A stretch of 64,000 bases of DNA from Acidobacteriota bacterium (GTDB lineage: Bacteria; Acidobacteriota; Blastocatellia; Pyrinomonadales; Pyrinomonadaceae): assembly GCA_016700075.1 (NCBI GenBank), contig CP065000.1:372001-436000 (forward strand). The letters are read 5' to 3'. The position numbers were made by a program, and so were the translations under genes. Positions 26,694 through 35,879 of the stretch are shown piece after piece; the stretch's first letter is position 1; each line of letters starts with the position of its first letter. The notes below the pieces were generated by a model. It was not told the DNA's origin and did no database searches. It was given only the letters and a program-made list of their open reading frames with translations.

Positions 26694-27512
26694 TTACGGC
26701 ACAAAATTGTATGTGATGACACCTGAAACCTTGACCGGTTGTCCGGAGAGAAGTGTCGGGCTGAATCTGGCTCCGCGAGCCGCCGATGCGGCAGCTGCCT
26801 GAAGCAGCGGGTGGCCGCTTACGGCGTTAGCTGAAACAACGTTGCCATTCTCGTCGATCAAAACCTGCACGCTTACCGAACCGCCGGCACGGACAGCTTT
26901 TGCTGCCGGCGGATAGGCCGGCTTCGGCAGGCTGATGGCCTTACCGTTCAAAACTCCGCCTGAAACTGTTTTGGGGGCGGGTTTCGGGGTCGGCTTTGGC
27001 GGAGGCGGTGCATCGTCGTCATCATCGCGGCCGCGCGTAGACGTACCGGATCCGGTAGAAAGTCCTCCTGTACCGCCCGAATCGACAACACGAGCTACTC
27101 CCGGATCCACTCGGGCACCGGTGTCAGAATCTGATGTACCCAGCTTGGTGATGCGGTCAAGACGCATTTCTTTGACCTGGTTCTTGGTCGTACTGATAGT
27201 GTCCGGCGGTTTTACCGGCGACTGCATGATGTTCTGAATTAGTTCTTTTCGAACGTCAACATCAGGCTGCTTCTGTTCCTGAGGCTTCTTCTCCTCGGGC
27301 GGCGGCGGCTCTTCCTCGGCGACCGGGACCGGTGCGACCAGCGTCGTCAGCTCAAGGCCGTCACTGACACCACTGAAGTCCTTTCCGAAAAGACTTGCGG
27401 TCCATGAAGCGAGCAATACTGAAACTGCGATGATGAACGTCACGAGGACGAATTCGCCGCGTCTCTTATTAACGCTGGAGTTGTCTCTAGATTCTACTAA
27501 TTGGTCAAGCAT
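26694..27512 (-). CDS. TonB-family energy transducer
   Basis: A 272-residue protein: short cytoplasmic N-terminus, signal anchor (about 22-45), a Pro/Glu/Lys-rich periplasmic stretch (about 65-90, P-P-P-P-E-E type), a Gly/Ser/Asp-rich linker, and a C-terminal TonB domain (about 195-272; P-A-Y-P-P-A-A-K and V-S-V-Q-V-L-I-D-E-N-G-N-V). It transmits energy to outer-membrane receptors. First gene of the energising operon. Ends V-I-T-Y-N-F-V-P. Confidence 0.92.
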   Translation of the reverse strand: MLDQLVESRDNSSVNKRRGEFVLVTFIIAVSVLLASWTASLFGKDFSGVSDGLELTTLVAPVPVAEEEPPPPEEKKPQEQKQPDVDVRKELIQNIMQSPVKPPDTISTTKNQVKEMRLDRITKLGTSDSDTGARVDPGVARVVDSGGTGGLSTGSGTSTRGRDDDDDAPPPPKPTPKPAPKTVSGGVLNGKAISLPKPAYPPAAKAVRAGGSVSVQVLIDENGNVVSANAVSGHPLLQAAAASAARGARFSPTLLSGQPVKVSGVITYNFVP

Positions 27513-27695
27513 TTCTTACTACCTCACTTAACTATCGGTGCCAAACCGGGTCAAAAACCACTTGGTCGTTTTTGTCTGAACGGCCGCCCGAATTCCCTCG
27601 GACTTGAACCGTAATACAAAAGAATTCACCCGCACCTCTCCTCAACGAATTAGGACAAAGCAGAGTGAAATCATCTATTGACCAACAACAATCGA

Positions 27696-27724
27696 AGTCT
27701 AAAAGGTTGATATCCGAAAGTCAA
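27696..27724 (-). promoter_or_regulatory. Promoter of the TonB/Exb operon
   Basis: Minus strand TTGACT (27719-27724), 17 bases, TAGACT (27696-27701), leaving a leader of roughly 175 bases before the TonB start. The leader has no gene or recognised riboswitch. Confidence 0.5.
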
Positions 27725-27778
27725 GATAAAACAAGACCTTTTTACTGATTTCGGCGCCGAAGTAATCAATAGATAAAG

Positions 27779-28900
27779 CTATCGAGTTACCGGCCGCCGT
27801 GTAACCGAACGCCTGGAACTCGAAGCCAGTTTTGTTCCCTCTTCTTGCGGCGAAAGAACGTCCTTCACTTCAGCTACGCCGATCTTCCCCTGCCACCAAA
27901 TCGCGATCGGACTCGCGATGGCGATCGTCGAATATGTTCCCGCAATTGCTCCGACAAACAACGCTAACGAAAAACTCCTCAGGACCTCTCCGCCGAACAG
28001 CACTAGAGCAAGTACCGCCAACGTCGTCAGTCCGTTTGTCACGATAGTTCGCGACATTGTCTGATTGATCGACTGATTCGTTAACGAATAAAGCGACTCG
28101 GTTCTGTGCAGCGTAAGGTTCTCGCGAATACGGTCGAAGATAACGATACTGTCATTGACCGAGAAGCCGACCAGCGTCAGCATGGCCGCGAGAACGGTCA
28201 AATTTACTTCCCATTGGAAGATCGAGAAAAAGGCAAGCGTAACCAGCACATCGTGGAAAACCGCCACGACTGCTCCGCCTGCATAGGTCCAGTCATATCG
28301 GAAGGCTATGAAAAGCAAAATACCGACCATGCCGAGAAGCGTCGCCAAAACAGCCGCATCTCTTAGCTGGGCCCCGGCCACAGGACCGACAGAGTCCGTG
28401 CCCACGATCTTGTATGCCGCCTCCGCGTCCTGATCCAAAGGCATCTCTGCAGACGCTTCGCGACCGAACGAATCAAGTGCCCGCTTCACAGCTGCGCGGC
28501 CGACCTCAACTTGCGTTCCGGTTGTAGGGGCTTGCGGCTCGGCAGCCCCGCCTTCGCCCTCTGTTTGAGCTGCCGGAAGTTCCTTGCCTTCGATTATCGG
28601 TATCTTGATCAGCTTCTCATCGACTTTGTCAGTAGAATCCTGGATCACCGCATCGCCGATACCAACGTTGTTCAAAGCAGCGCGAACCGCATCGGCGGTC
28701 GGCTTCTCCTTGAACTTGACCGTGATGACCGTTCCGCCCTGAAAATCGACGCCGAGATTAAAAGCATCGGTACCGCCGGGAGTGATCTGGCGGCCAACGG
28801 CGGACACCATTCCCGCGATCAAGACAATTATCGATATAACGACGAATACCTTTCGCCATCCCATCCAATCGATATTGAGGTTAGTAAAAAACTGAAACAT
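27779..28900 (-). CDS. secF: Protein translocase subunit SecF
   Basis: A 373-residue RND-type membrane protein that with SecD uses the proton gradient to pull preproteins through SecYEG. Six membrane spans are expected: the first at about 18-35, then a periplasmic P1 domain (about 40-190) containing G-V-D-F-Q-G-G-T and an inserted Glu/Gly/Ala-rich stretch (about 105-130), then five spans. Motifs include V-G-F-S-V-N-D-S-I-V-I-F-D-R-I-R-E-N and T-R-T-I/S-R-T-I-V-T. The C-tail is basic. Follows secD by 34 bases. Confidence 0.96.
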   Translation of the reverse strand: MFQFFTNLNIDWMGWRKVFVVISIIVLIAGMVSAVGRQITPGGTDAFNLGVDFQGGTVITVKFKEKPTADAVRAALNNVGIGDAVIQDSTDKVDEKLIKIPIIEGKELPAAQTEGEGGAAEPQAPTTGTQVEVGRAAVKRALDSFGREASAEMPLDQDAEAAYKIVGTDSVGPVAGAQLRDAAVLATLLGMVGILLFIAFRYDWTYAGGAVVAVFHDVLVTLAFFSIFQWEVNLTVLAAMLTLVGFSVNDSIVIFDRIRENLTLHRTESLYSLTNQSINQTMSRTIVTNGLTTLAVLALVLFGGEVLRSFSLALFVGAIAGTYSTIAIASPIAIWWQGKIGVAEVKDVLSPQEEGTKLASSSRRSVTRRPVTR

Positions 28901-28934
28901 TTCTTTCTTTCGAAACCCTGTTAGCTCTGTCGGC

Positions 28935-30623
28935 CTAGATGCTCAACTTCTTCATTTCCGGATTGCGTTCGAGCAGCCACATAAAGATCGTCCTCGAAAC
29001 GAATACAGCCGTGAACAGGTTGATCAACAGCGCCAGGATAAGGGTTACCGCAAATCCGCGTATCGGGCCTGAACCGTACATATAAAGGATCACGCCCGCG
29101 ATGATCGTCGTTACGTTCGAGTCGACAATTGTAATGAACGCCCGGTCAAAACCGTTCTTTATCGCCTTCGGTATCTCACGCCCGTCGCGGATCTCTTCAC
29201 GCATACGCTCAAATATAAGCACGTTCGCGTCGACCGCCATGCCGATACCCAGAATGAAACCTGCGATACCCGGAAGGGTCAGCGTAGAATCCATCGTGAT
29301 CAACGCCGCCGCGGTTAGGATCATATTCAAAAGCAGGGCTATCACCGCATTGATACCCGAGCCGCGGTAATAAAACAGCATGAAAATGATGATGAAGACC
29401 AACCCCGCCAACGATGCGGAAACACCCGCACGTATAGAGTCAGCGCCGAGGCTCGGGCCGACGGTTCTCTCTTCCTGATATTCGATCTTTGCGGGCAACG
29501 CACCCGATTTTAGGGTGAGTGCGAGGTCTTCAGCAGATTGCTTCGTAAAACGTCCGGTGATCTGCCCTTGGTCAAAGATCTGCGAGCGAATGTATGCCGC
29601 AGATTTGACCTCATCATTTAGAACAACGGCCATATAGTTTCCGATATTCTTACCGGTCCAATCACCAAATTTCTGTGCACCCGCGGGCTTCAAAGAGAAT
29701 GAGATCTCGAAGTCCCTGTCGCTCCCCGTACGCGATGTTGCAGCGGCGTCACGAAGTTCGCTGCCGTCAACGATCGCCGGATATTCGACCACCACATAGG
29801 ATTTTGGTCTATTCGGGTCCGGCGTGGCCGAGGCTCCCGCCGTAGGCTCGTCGCGTTCCGAATAAGGGAAAATCTTTCTATTAGGAGGAACCGTCCCGCC
29901 CAGAGATTGTCGAGCAGCATCCTCGGTCGGATATGTCTGAACGGGCGAAGGATTCGGAGGGCTGACGATCTTCATCAGCGTCAGATTTGACTCGGCACCG
30001 ATCAGGTTCTTTACACGCTCCGGGTCATCGACTCCCGGCATCTGCAAAAGGATCTGGCCCGCACTTTCAGCACCATGCTTCTGCAGCGTAGGCTCCTTCA
30101 CACCGAATGCGTTGATCCGGCTTTCGATGATCTTAAGTGCCTGATCCACGGCCTGACGCTTTAGCAGTTCCTGCATCTGAACCGGGAGCGACCAGCTGAT
30201 AGTGTTGCCGTCGATAGACTCGGTCCAATTGAAGAAATCGACCTTTTTCTTGATCTCTTCCGCGGTTGCATTTGCCTGCGAAGGGTCAGAAAGTACAATG
30301 TCAACTTGATAGTTGCCGGGTTCTGCGGTGACACGGTTCTCCGTGGCGGGCATTTTCGCGTCCTGTGCCGCCGTTAAAGCGGCCTGAGCGTTGTTTTCCG
30401 TAAGAGTCTTAAGGTACTCATCCGTCTTAACACGCATCACAAGATGCGAACCGCCCTTCAGGTCGAGCCCGAGGTTGATATTCTCAGAAAGGTTTTTCTT
30501 TATTCCTTCCCAAGAGAAATCTGCCGCCGTCGGCGAATGCCGAGGCCCGAAGACCACATAGATGCCCACTAAGGCGACCACAACAATGATCGCCGTTCTG
30601 ATCAACAAACCCGTATTTTTCAT
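28935..30623 (-). CDS. secD: Protein translocase subunit SecD
   Basis: A 562-residue RND-type membrane protein. The first span is at about 7-25, then a large periplasmic domain (about 30-390) starting G-L-D-L-K-G-G-S-H, with the SecD motif R-I-N-A-F-G-V-K-E-P and Q-M-P-G-V. Five C-terminal spans follow, with G-M-A-V-D-A-N-V-L-I-F-E-R-M-R-E-E. Order yajC-secD-secF is the canonical arrangement, here also next to tgt. Confidence 0.97.
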   Translation of the reverse strand: MKNTGLLIRTAIIVVVALVGIYVVFGPRHSPTAADFSWEGIKKNLSENINLGLDLKGGSHLVMRVKTDEYLKTLTENNAQAALTAAQDAKMPATENRVTAEPGNYQVDIVLSDPSQANATAEEIKKKVDFFNWTESIDGNTISWSLPVQMQELLKRQAVDQALKIIESRINAFGVKEPTLQKHGAESAGQILLQMPGVDDPERVKNLIGAESNLTLMKIVSPPNPSPVQTYPTEDAARQSLGGTVPPNRKIFPYSERDEPTAGASATPDPNRPKSYVVVEYPAIVDGSELRDAAATSRTGSDRDFEISFSLKPAGAQKFGDWTGKNIGNYMAVVLNDEVKSAAYIRSQIFDQGQITGRFTKQSAEDLALTLKSGALPAKIEYQEERTVGPSLGADSIRAGVSASLAGLVFIIIFMLFYYRGSGINAVIALLLNMILTAAALITMDSTLTLPGIAGFILGIGMAVDANVLIFERMREEIRDGREIPKAIKNGFDRAFITIVDSNVTTIIAGVILYMYGSGPIRGFAVTLILALLINLFTAVFVSRTIFMWLLERNPEMKKLSI

Positions 30624-30648
30624 TTACTTACTGCAGCGGACAAATGGT

Positions 30649-30945
30649 TTACGGCTTCTTGCCGACGACCGCGCTTTTGCCCACCTCCAGAAAAGATTTC
30701 TCAGCGCTCTGAATGATGAAGCTCGTATCTTTGATCTCTTTTATCTTGCCGATTATTCCGCCGTTGGTAACGATCTCGTCATTTATCGCAAGATTATTGA
30801 TCAGCTCCTGAAGCTGCTGTTTCTGCTTCTTCTGAGGAAGAATGACCAAAAAGTAAAAGATACCAAAAATGAAGACGAATGGCAGCAGAGTCCATATCAG
30901 ACTTCCGCCGCCGGCTTCTTGAAAAAACAATAGATACATCATCAA
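30649..30945 (-). CDS. yajC: Sec accessory subunit YajC
   Basis: A 98-residue single-span protein. The hydrophobic segment (about 17-35, L-P-F-V-F-I-F-G-I-F-Y-F) is followed by the family motif L-P-Q-K-K-Q and the conserved cytoplasmic part N-D-E-I-V-T-N-G-G-I-I-G-K-I. It associates with SecDF. 25 bases before secD. Confidence 0.95.
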   Translation of the reverse strand: MMMYLLFFQEAGGGSLIWTLLPFVFIFGIFYFLVILPQKKQKQQLQELINNLAINDEIVTNGGIIGKIKEIKDTSFIIQSAEKSFLEVGKSAVVGKKP

Positions 30946-30997
30946 TTAACGCCAAATAAAGACAAAAACGAAATCATATACATTTACAGAACGTTAA

Positions 30998-32182
30998 TCA
31001 AACGCCATTTACATCGATTTCACTCATTGCCCCGATAGTGTCCGCGGCAAATGCAGAAAATCTGCCATCGCGGATCGCTTGCCGGGCTGCCCGCATCAGC
31101 GATGCATAAAAATACAGATTGTGATGCGAGATGAGAGTTGCGGCGGCCATTTCTCCGGCTTGGTAAAGATGCCGCAGAAAACCGCACGTATGCCGCCGGC
31201 ATACCGAGCAACCGCAATCAGGATCCAGCGGCGAGTCGTCCAGTGCGAATTTAGCGTTGCGTATATTGAGCTTTCCCCTCGAAGTAAACGCAGAACCCGT
31301 CCTTCCGTTTCGTGTTGGAATTACGCAATCGAACATATCCACGCCGTGCCCGATCGCGGTGAGCATATCTTCCGGCGTACCAACACCCATCAAATAACGC
31401 GGCGATTCGGTGGGCATTAGGGGTGCGGTGTGGGCCAGTACGTCATACATCACACTCTTTTCCTCTCCAACGCTCAATCCGCCGATCGCGTACCCGTCGA
31501 AACCGACCTCGACAGTTTTCTCCAAACTCTCGCTGCGAAGATCCAAATGCCCTGCACCCTGGATTATCCCGAAAAGAGCCTGCGTTCCCGAAAGGCCTTC
31601 AGAAGCAAGAAAACCCGTATCCTGACCCGCACCCTGCAGTTCGTCAAATTTGTCCTTAGACCGTCTGGCCCAACGCGCGGTAAGTTCGAGGCTTGTCCGT
31701 GTAGCCTCGTGCCCGGCGTCGCCCGGAGGACATTCGTCAAACGCCATGACGATCTCCGATCCAAGCGCAGCCTGAATTTCCATCGAGACTTCGGGAGAGA
31801 TAAAGCACGGGCTCCCGTCCAGGTGCGAACTGAATTTGACACCTTCTTCGGTCAGCTTACGGCGTTCACTGAGCGAGAATACTTGGAAGCCGCCTGAATC
31901 CGTCAGGATCGAACGCTCCCAAGAGCTGAACCGATGCAACCCTCCAAAATGCCGTATTGTTTCGGCACCGGGTCGAAGAAAAAGATGATATGTATTGCCG
32001 AGAATTATGCGGGCGTCTATCTCATTCTCGAGCCATTCGAATCGAACGCCCTTTACAGAAGCTTGCGTGCCCACCGGCATGAAAACCGGCGTATCGATGA
32101 CGCTGCGGCGGGTCCTGAGCGTGCCCGCCCGAGCATTGCCGTCTGTCGCGGCAATAGAGAATTCGATCGGTCTCGCGGTCAT
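30998..32182 (-). CDS. tgt: Queuine tRNA-ribosyltransferase
   Basis: A 394-residue tRNA-guanine transglycosylase that swaps guanine-34 for the queuine precursor in GUN-anticodon tRNAs. The barrel has V-F-M-P-V-G-T-Q, active-site D95 in L-T-D-S-G-G-F-Q-V, and the nucleophile region with D-C-V-I-P-T-R. The zinc site is C323-x-C325-x2-C328 with H354. Its ATG overlaps the stop of the redoxin fusion gene by four bases (ATGA), so the two are translationally coupled. It precedes yajC-secD-secF, a common neighbourhood. Confidence 0.96.
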   Translation of the reverse strand: MTARPIEFSIAATDGNARAGTLRTRRSVIDTPVFMPVGTQASVKGVRFEWLENEIDARIILGNTYHLFLRPGAETIRHFGGLHRFSSWERSILTDSGGFQVFSLSERRKLTEEGVKFSSHLDGSPCFISPEVSMEIQAALGSEIVMAFDECPPGDAGHEATRTSLELTARWARRSKDKFDELQGAGQDTGFLASEGLSGTQALFGIIQGAGHLDLRSESLEKTVEVGFDGYAIGGLSVGEEKSVMYDVLAHTAPLMPTESPRYLMGVGTPEDMLTAIGHGVDMFDCVIPTRNGRTGSAFTSRGKLNIRNAKFALDDSPLDPDCGCSVCRRHTCGFLRHLYQAGEMAAATLISHHNLYFYASLMRAARQAIRDGRFSAFAADTIGAMSEIDVNGV

Positions 32183-33648
32183 TTACGCCTGCCGAGAAGT
32201 GCCCAAATGTCTGGCGCGCCGATCGCGGTTTCGGTCGCAAAACGTGAATCTTCGTCCAGCAGCACAGCTGACGGCGTGCCGTACATGCCGAATTCGCCCG
32301 CCGTTTCGTGTCCGGGATCGATAACTACCGGCGACGACAAACCGAGCATCTTGTGGGCTTCTTCATCGCCGTCCGAAAATACGATCAGCTGCGGATCCGC
32401 ATCCGTGCGGTTCGCATCCCAGTCACGCAATGCCGGCAGCATGTTCTCGCAATGCGGACACGTCATGCTCCAAAATGCGACGAGAGTACGCTTACCGCTC
32501 AGGAAGTCGTTGTTTATCACGCGGCCGCTGATATCCTTGACGGCGAAATTCGGCGCATTCTCACCAACACGGAGCATGTGGGAATCGCGCGTGCCGTTCA
32601 CAAAATACGCGTAAGGGCCACTTGGGTCGTTCGACGCGATCTGTTCTATCAATTCGCGTATCGCCTGATCTCCGGCCGCAGGATGGCTCAAAACTCGCCC
32701 GTCAGAGCTGACAATGACAGCGGTCGGCGTCCACTTTGCCTTCAGGACGTCAGAAACTTCTCTGCCATTCTGCAGAATAATGGTACCTGCAAATTCGCCG
32801 AACTTAGCGGCATTTTCCTTCTTTTCCCCCGAGCTGATGAAAACAAGCCGGATCTTGCCGGCAAGTCTTCTCTCCCAATCAGGAATATCGGGAATGAGCT
32901 GAGCGCATGGTGTACAATTCGGGCTCACGTAGAGAAAAAGGATCGGAACGCCGCCGGCAAGAAGTCCGTCGAGTGTTATCTTTTCGCCGTTAAGGTCTTT
33001 CGCTTCAAAATCCGCAATGTGGCCTCCTATGGGCAGGCCTTCATGCGGATGCCCTGCCTCGTCGCGTTCTACCTCGCCGCCATCTCGGGCGACAAGTTCC
33101 ATTACCTCGATACGGCGGACAATGTCATCCTGGCGTTTGAGTATGCGGACCAGTGTTTGAAAAGACGCAAATAAAAGAGCTGTCAGTACGAGCCCTATGA
33201 CAACGGGAAAGGCGTCGTCACGTCCGGAAACAAGTGGTGTTCCCTGCTCGGCTGCACCTCGTGATATCAGAAAGGCCGAGAACAGAATTAGACTTATGTT
33301 CCGAAATACGGTGGAGTTGCTGACGGGAGTGCTCGTAACTTGGCCGAAACAATGACAGTCCGGATTGCGGCCCTTCGCCATCTGATATAACATCGCGACC
33401 GTGAACAGAGCCAACAAGGCGGCTGATGCGATCGCGCCGTACCACGAGGTCGAGATAAACAATAAAGCGACTGCAATACCGATCTCCGCGAGCGGCAGCA
33501 GAAACGCCGCCGCCGGCACCAACGTTCCCGGCACACCAAAATCACGAAGAGCTTTTTCAGTGCCCTGTCGGTCAAGAGCTTTTGCAAGTCCCGCGACACC
33601 AATAACGCCTGCAAGACCGAGCCTAATTACGAGGAGAACTATTTCCAT
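32179..33648 (-). CDS. MauE-like membrane domain fused to two redoxin domains
   Basis: A 489-residue fusion. Residues about 1-165 are a MauE/DoxX-type four- to five-span membrane module with a cysteine pair C98-H-C100 in N-P-D-C-H-C-F-G, the motif seen in MauE, which is linked to disulphide handling. Two thioredoxin-fold (TlpA/AhpC-like) domains follow: the first at about 205-335 with the C245-T-P-C248 pair, the second at about 350-485 with C397-P-H-C400. A membrane electron carrier feeding two periplasmic or cytoplasmic redoxins in one chain is inferred. The second redoxin has G-T-P-S-A-V-L-L-D, including the cis-proline. Coupled to tgt by overlap. Confidence 0.85.
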   Translation of the reverse strand: MEIVLLVIRLGLAGVIGVAGLAKALDRQGTEKALRDFGVPGTLVPAAAFLLPLAEIGIAVALLFISTSWYGAIASAALLALFTVAMLYQMAKGRNPDCHCFGQVTSTPVSNSTVFRNISLILFSAFLISRGAAEQGTPLVSGRDDAFPVVIGLVLTALLFASFQTLVRILKRQDDIVRRIEVMELVARDGGEVERDEAGHPHEGLPIGGHIADFEAKDLNGEKITLDGLLAGGVPILFLYVSPNCTPCAQLIPDIPDWERRLAGKIRLVFISSGEKKENAAKFGEFAGTIILQNGREVSDVLKAKWTPTAVIVSSDGRVLSHPAAGDQAIRELIEQIASNDPSGPYAYFVNGTRDSHMLRVGENAPNFAVKDISGRVINNDFLSGKRTLVAFWSMTCPHCENMLPALRDWDANRTDADPQLIVFSDGDEEAHKMLGLSSPVVIDPGHETAGEFGMYGTPSAVLLDEDSRFATETAIGAPDIWALLGRRK

Positions 33649-33713
33649 TTCAAAAACTTTAGACTGAAAACAATGTTATAAAACGCCCGCCTTAAAAGAC
33701 AAACGCGGGCGCG

Positions 33714-35087
33714 TCAGGACCTCTTTTTCTTTGATTTGTGCCGCTCGACAAGTCGGATCGGCGTTGCGAAAAAGCCGAATTGCTCCCGCAGTCGATTTTC
33801 GATATACCGCGTGTACGAAAAATGCAGCCCCGGCTTCCCGCCTGACGTAAAAATAATGAAAAGCGGCGGCCGAATTCCTGCCTGCGCTATGAACTGCACC
33901 CGAAGGCGTGAAAGGCCGCCTTTAACAGGCGATGGCGTAGCACCGCCTTTGGGCTGCGCGATCTCATTTTCGAAGAACCGATTCAGCACAGAGGTTTGGA
34001 TCCGCTGATTTCTTGCCTTGTATGCCTCAGCCACCATCGGCAATATTTTTGAAACTCTCTGTCCCAGGAGAGCAGATATCGAGATTATCGGAGCCCAATC
34101 CAGAAACTTCATGTTCCGACGGATCTCGCGTTCAAACTCGTAAATGGTATTCGTTTCTTTCTCTTCAACAGCATCCCACTTATTCACGGCAATGATCACA
34201 GAACAACCAGAATCGACAGCGTAACCCGCGATATTGGCGTCCAGACTTGTAACGCCCTCGACCGCGTCGATGACGAGGATCGCTACATCAGCCCGTTCGA
34301 GCGATTTTCGCGCCATGATCACAGACAGTTTTTCCGCCATCTCTGTGGTCTTTCCCTTTCGGCGGATACCGGCAGTATCGATAAGCAGATATTTTTGCCC
34401 TTCGACCTCGAGTTCGGTGTCGATCGCATCGCGGGTTGTTCCGGCTATCGGGGACACGATAACGCGGTCTTCACCAAGGATCTTGTTGAGAAGCGAAGAT
34501 TTTCCGACATTCGGACGCCCGATGATCGCTAGGCTGATGACGCCGTCGTCCTTTTCCGCTTCTTCGGCTTCTACGATATCGCTGTCTTCGTCTTTGCGAA
34601 GAGCATCGAGAACCTTATCCAACAGGTCTCCAATGCCGTTGCCGTGCTCAGCTGAGACAGGAGTTATTTCAAAACCAAAACGGTAGAATTCCGCCGCGTC
34701 TGCTTCGACCTTTGACGACTCAGCCTTGTTCGCGGCGACAAAGACGGGCTTTCCGGTATTTCTCAGCAATACGGAGAGTTCTTCGTCAAGCGGAATCGCT
34801 CCTGATCGGGCATCTACGACCCAAATGATCGCCGCGGCCTCGTTGATAGCATTGGACGCCTGTTTGAAAATATTCGCGGGGATGATCGCTTCATCGTCCG
34901 GCACGATCCCGCCTGTATCCACAAGCCGAAAACCGCCGTCCCGCCACTCGACATCACCATACATGCGGTCACGCGTAATTCCCGGTTCATCGCCGACAAT
35001 GGCCTTACGCGAGCCCGTCAAACGATTGAACAGCGTGGATTTACCGACATTAGGCCGGCCGATAATGGCAACAAGCGGCTGCTTCAT
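33714..35087 (-). CDS. der: Ribosome-assembly GTPase Der (EngA)
   Basis: A 457-residue GTPase with two tandem G domains: G1 motifs G-R-P-N-V-G-K-S at residues 10-17 and again near 190, N-K-x-D-type G4 motifs (A-N-K-A-E in the first, N-K-W-D in the second), and a C-terminal KH-like domain (about 355-457). It acts in 50S subunit maturation. The first G4 reads N-K-A-E rather than N-K-x-D, a frequent Der variant. Ends in a basic tail K-S-K-K-K-R-S. Confidence 0.96.
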   Translation of the reverse strand: MKQPLVAIIGRPNVGKSTLFNRLTGSRKAIVGDEPGITRDRMYGDVEWRDGGFRLVDTGGIVPDDEAIIPANIFKQASNAINEAAAIIWVVDARSGAIPLDEELSVLLRNTGKPVFVAANKAESSKVEADAAEFYRFGFEITPVSAEHGNGIGDLLDKVLDALRKDEDSDIVEAEEAEKDDGVISLAIIGRPNVGKSSLLNKILGEDRVIVSPIAGTTRDAIDTELEVEGQKYLLIDTAGIRRKGKTTEMAEKLSVIMARKSLERADVAILVIDAVEGVTSLDANIAGYAVDSGCSVIIAVNKWDAVEEKETNTIYEFEREIRRNMKFLDWAPIISISALLGQRVSKILPMVAEAYKARNQRIQTSVLNRFFENEIAQPKGGATPSPVKGGLSRLRVQFIAQAGIRPPLFIIFTSGGKPGLHFSYTRYIENRLREQFGFFATPIRLVERHKSKKKRS

Positions 35088-35141
35088 CCTCTAAAGGATA
35101 ATAGAACCGGCCGGTTTGTGCATCCGGAAGACTGAATGCGT

Positions 35142-35831
35142 CTAATTTTTTTCGAAAGTGTAATTGATGCGGACGTTAAGTGAACGGTCGCCGAATTCCG
35201 GACGCACATCGCTCGCCTTCATTCTGAGCGAGCCGCCGTTCTGAACCGGAACATTGAAAGACAGGTTATCGAGGCGCAGAATTTCGATCGGATTCAATCG
35301 ACGGTCGATCGATGACTGCAGCATTCGGGCCACCATCGTCCCGCCGACGCCTTCTGTTCCGTCCAGAACAACATTGGAAACTGTAATGCGGCCAATCAGT
35401 CTTCCTGCGTTGCGTTCGAATTCAAAAGCGAGATTCGATTCTGCCCAACCTGCGAACTCCAGACAACCGACTAGCGGAGCACGGTAACTGCCGGAAAACG
35501 CCAACGGAACGTACACTTGACCGCCGCGAAAACGCACTGCGGTCCGCACGCCGCTGTTCTCGCGAAGGATTCTTATCGACTCGCCGCATGAACCGTCGCG
35601 AGTTGCGGCAGAATTAGTAAAGCCAAAAAAACGGGAATTCGCCGCCTCATTTGGAATACCATCCACAGCCGCTATTGAGAACTGCGGCGGCTCGAAATTG
35701 GTAAAGACCGCGTTCAGGAACGAATCAAAGAAATCCTCATTCAAGGTTATCCACACGGGGGCTTGTTGTGCAGAAACGTTTCCCGCAAACAATAGAACGA
35801 TGACGGCAATTAATGAGGTGGTTTTGAACAT
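35142..35831 (-). CDS. Secreted protein of unknown function
   Basis: A 229-residue exported protein: signal peptide about 1-21 (cleavage near V-S-A-Q). The mature part is beta-rich with alternating hydrophobic residues and three cysteines. A pattern L-N-E-D-F-F-D-S-F-L-N-A-V-F and later V-A-R-M-L-Q-S-S-I-D-R-R-L-N-P could suit a lipid-binding tubular fold, but I recognise no family. Lies between der and kdsD on the same strand. Confidence 0.7.
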   Translation of the reverse strand: MFKTTSLIAVIVLLFAGNVSAQQAPVWITLNEDFFDSFLNAVFTNFEPPQFSIAAVDGIPNEAANSRFFGFTNSAATRDGSCGESIRILRENSGVRTAVRFRGGQVYVPLAFSGSYRAPLVGCLEFAGWAESNLAFEFERNAGRLIGRITVSNVVLDGTEGVGGTMVARMLQSSIDRRLNPIEILRLDNLSFNVPVQNGGSLRMKASDVRPEFGDRSLNVRINYTFEKN

Positions 35832-35879
35832 TTCGGCCCAGAGTCTGATGAAGGAAATCTCAGCTTGGTTGTGTGATCG

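Noticed and set aside
27725..27778. Palindrome TTCGGCGCCGAA downstream of secF as a terminator
   Set aside because: The stem is interrupted and followed by an A-rich rather than T-rich run on the coding strand.
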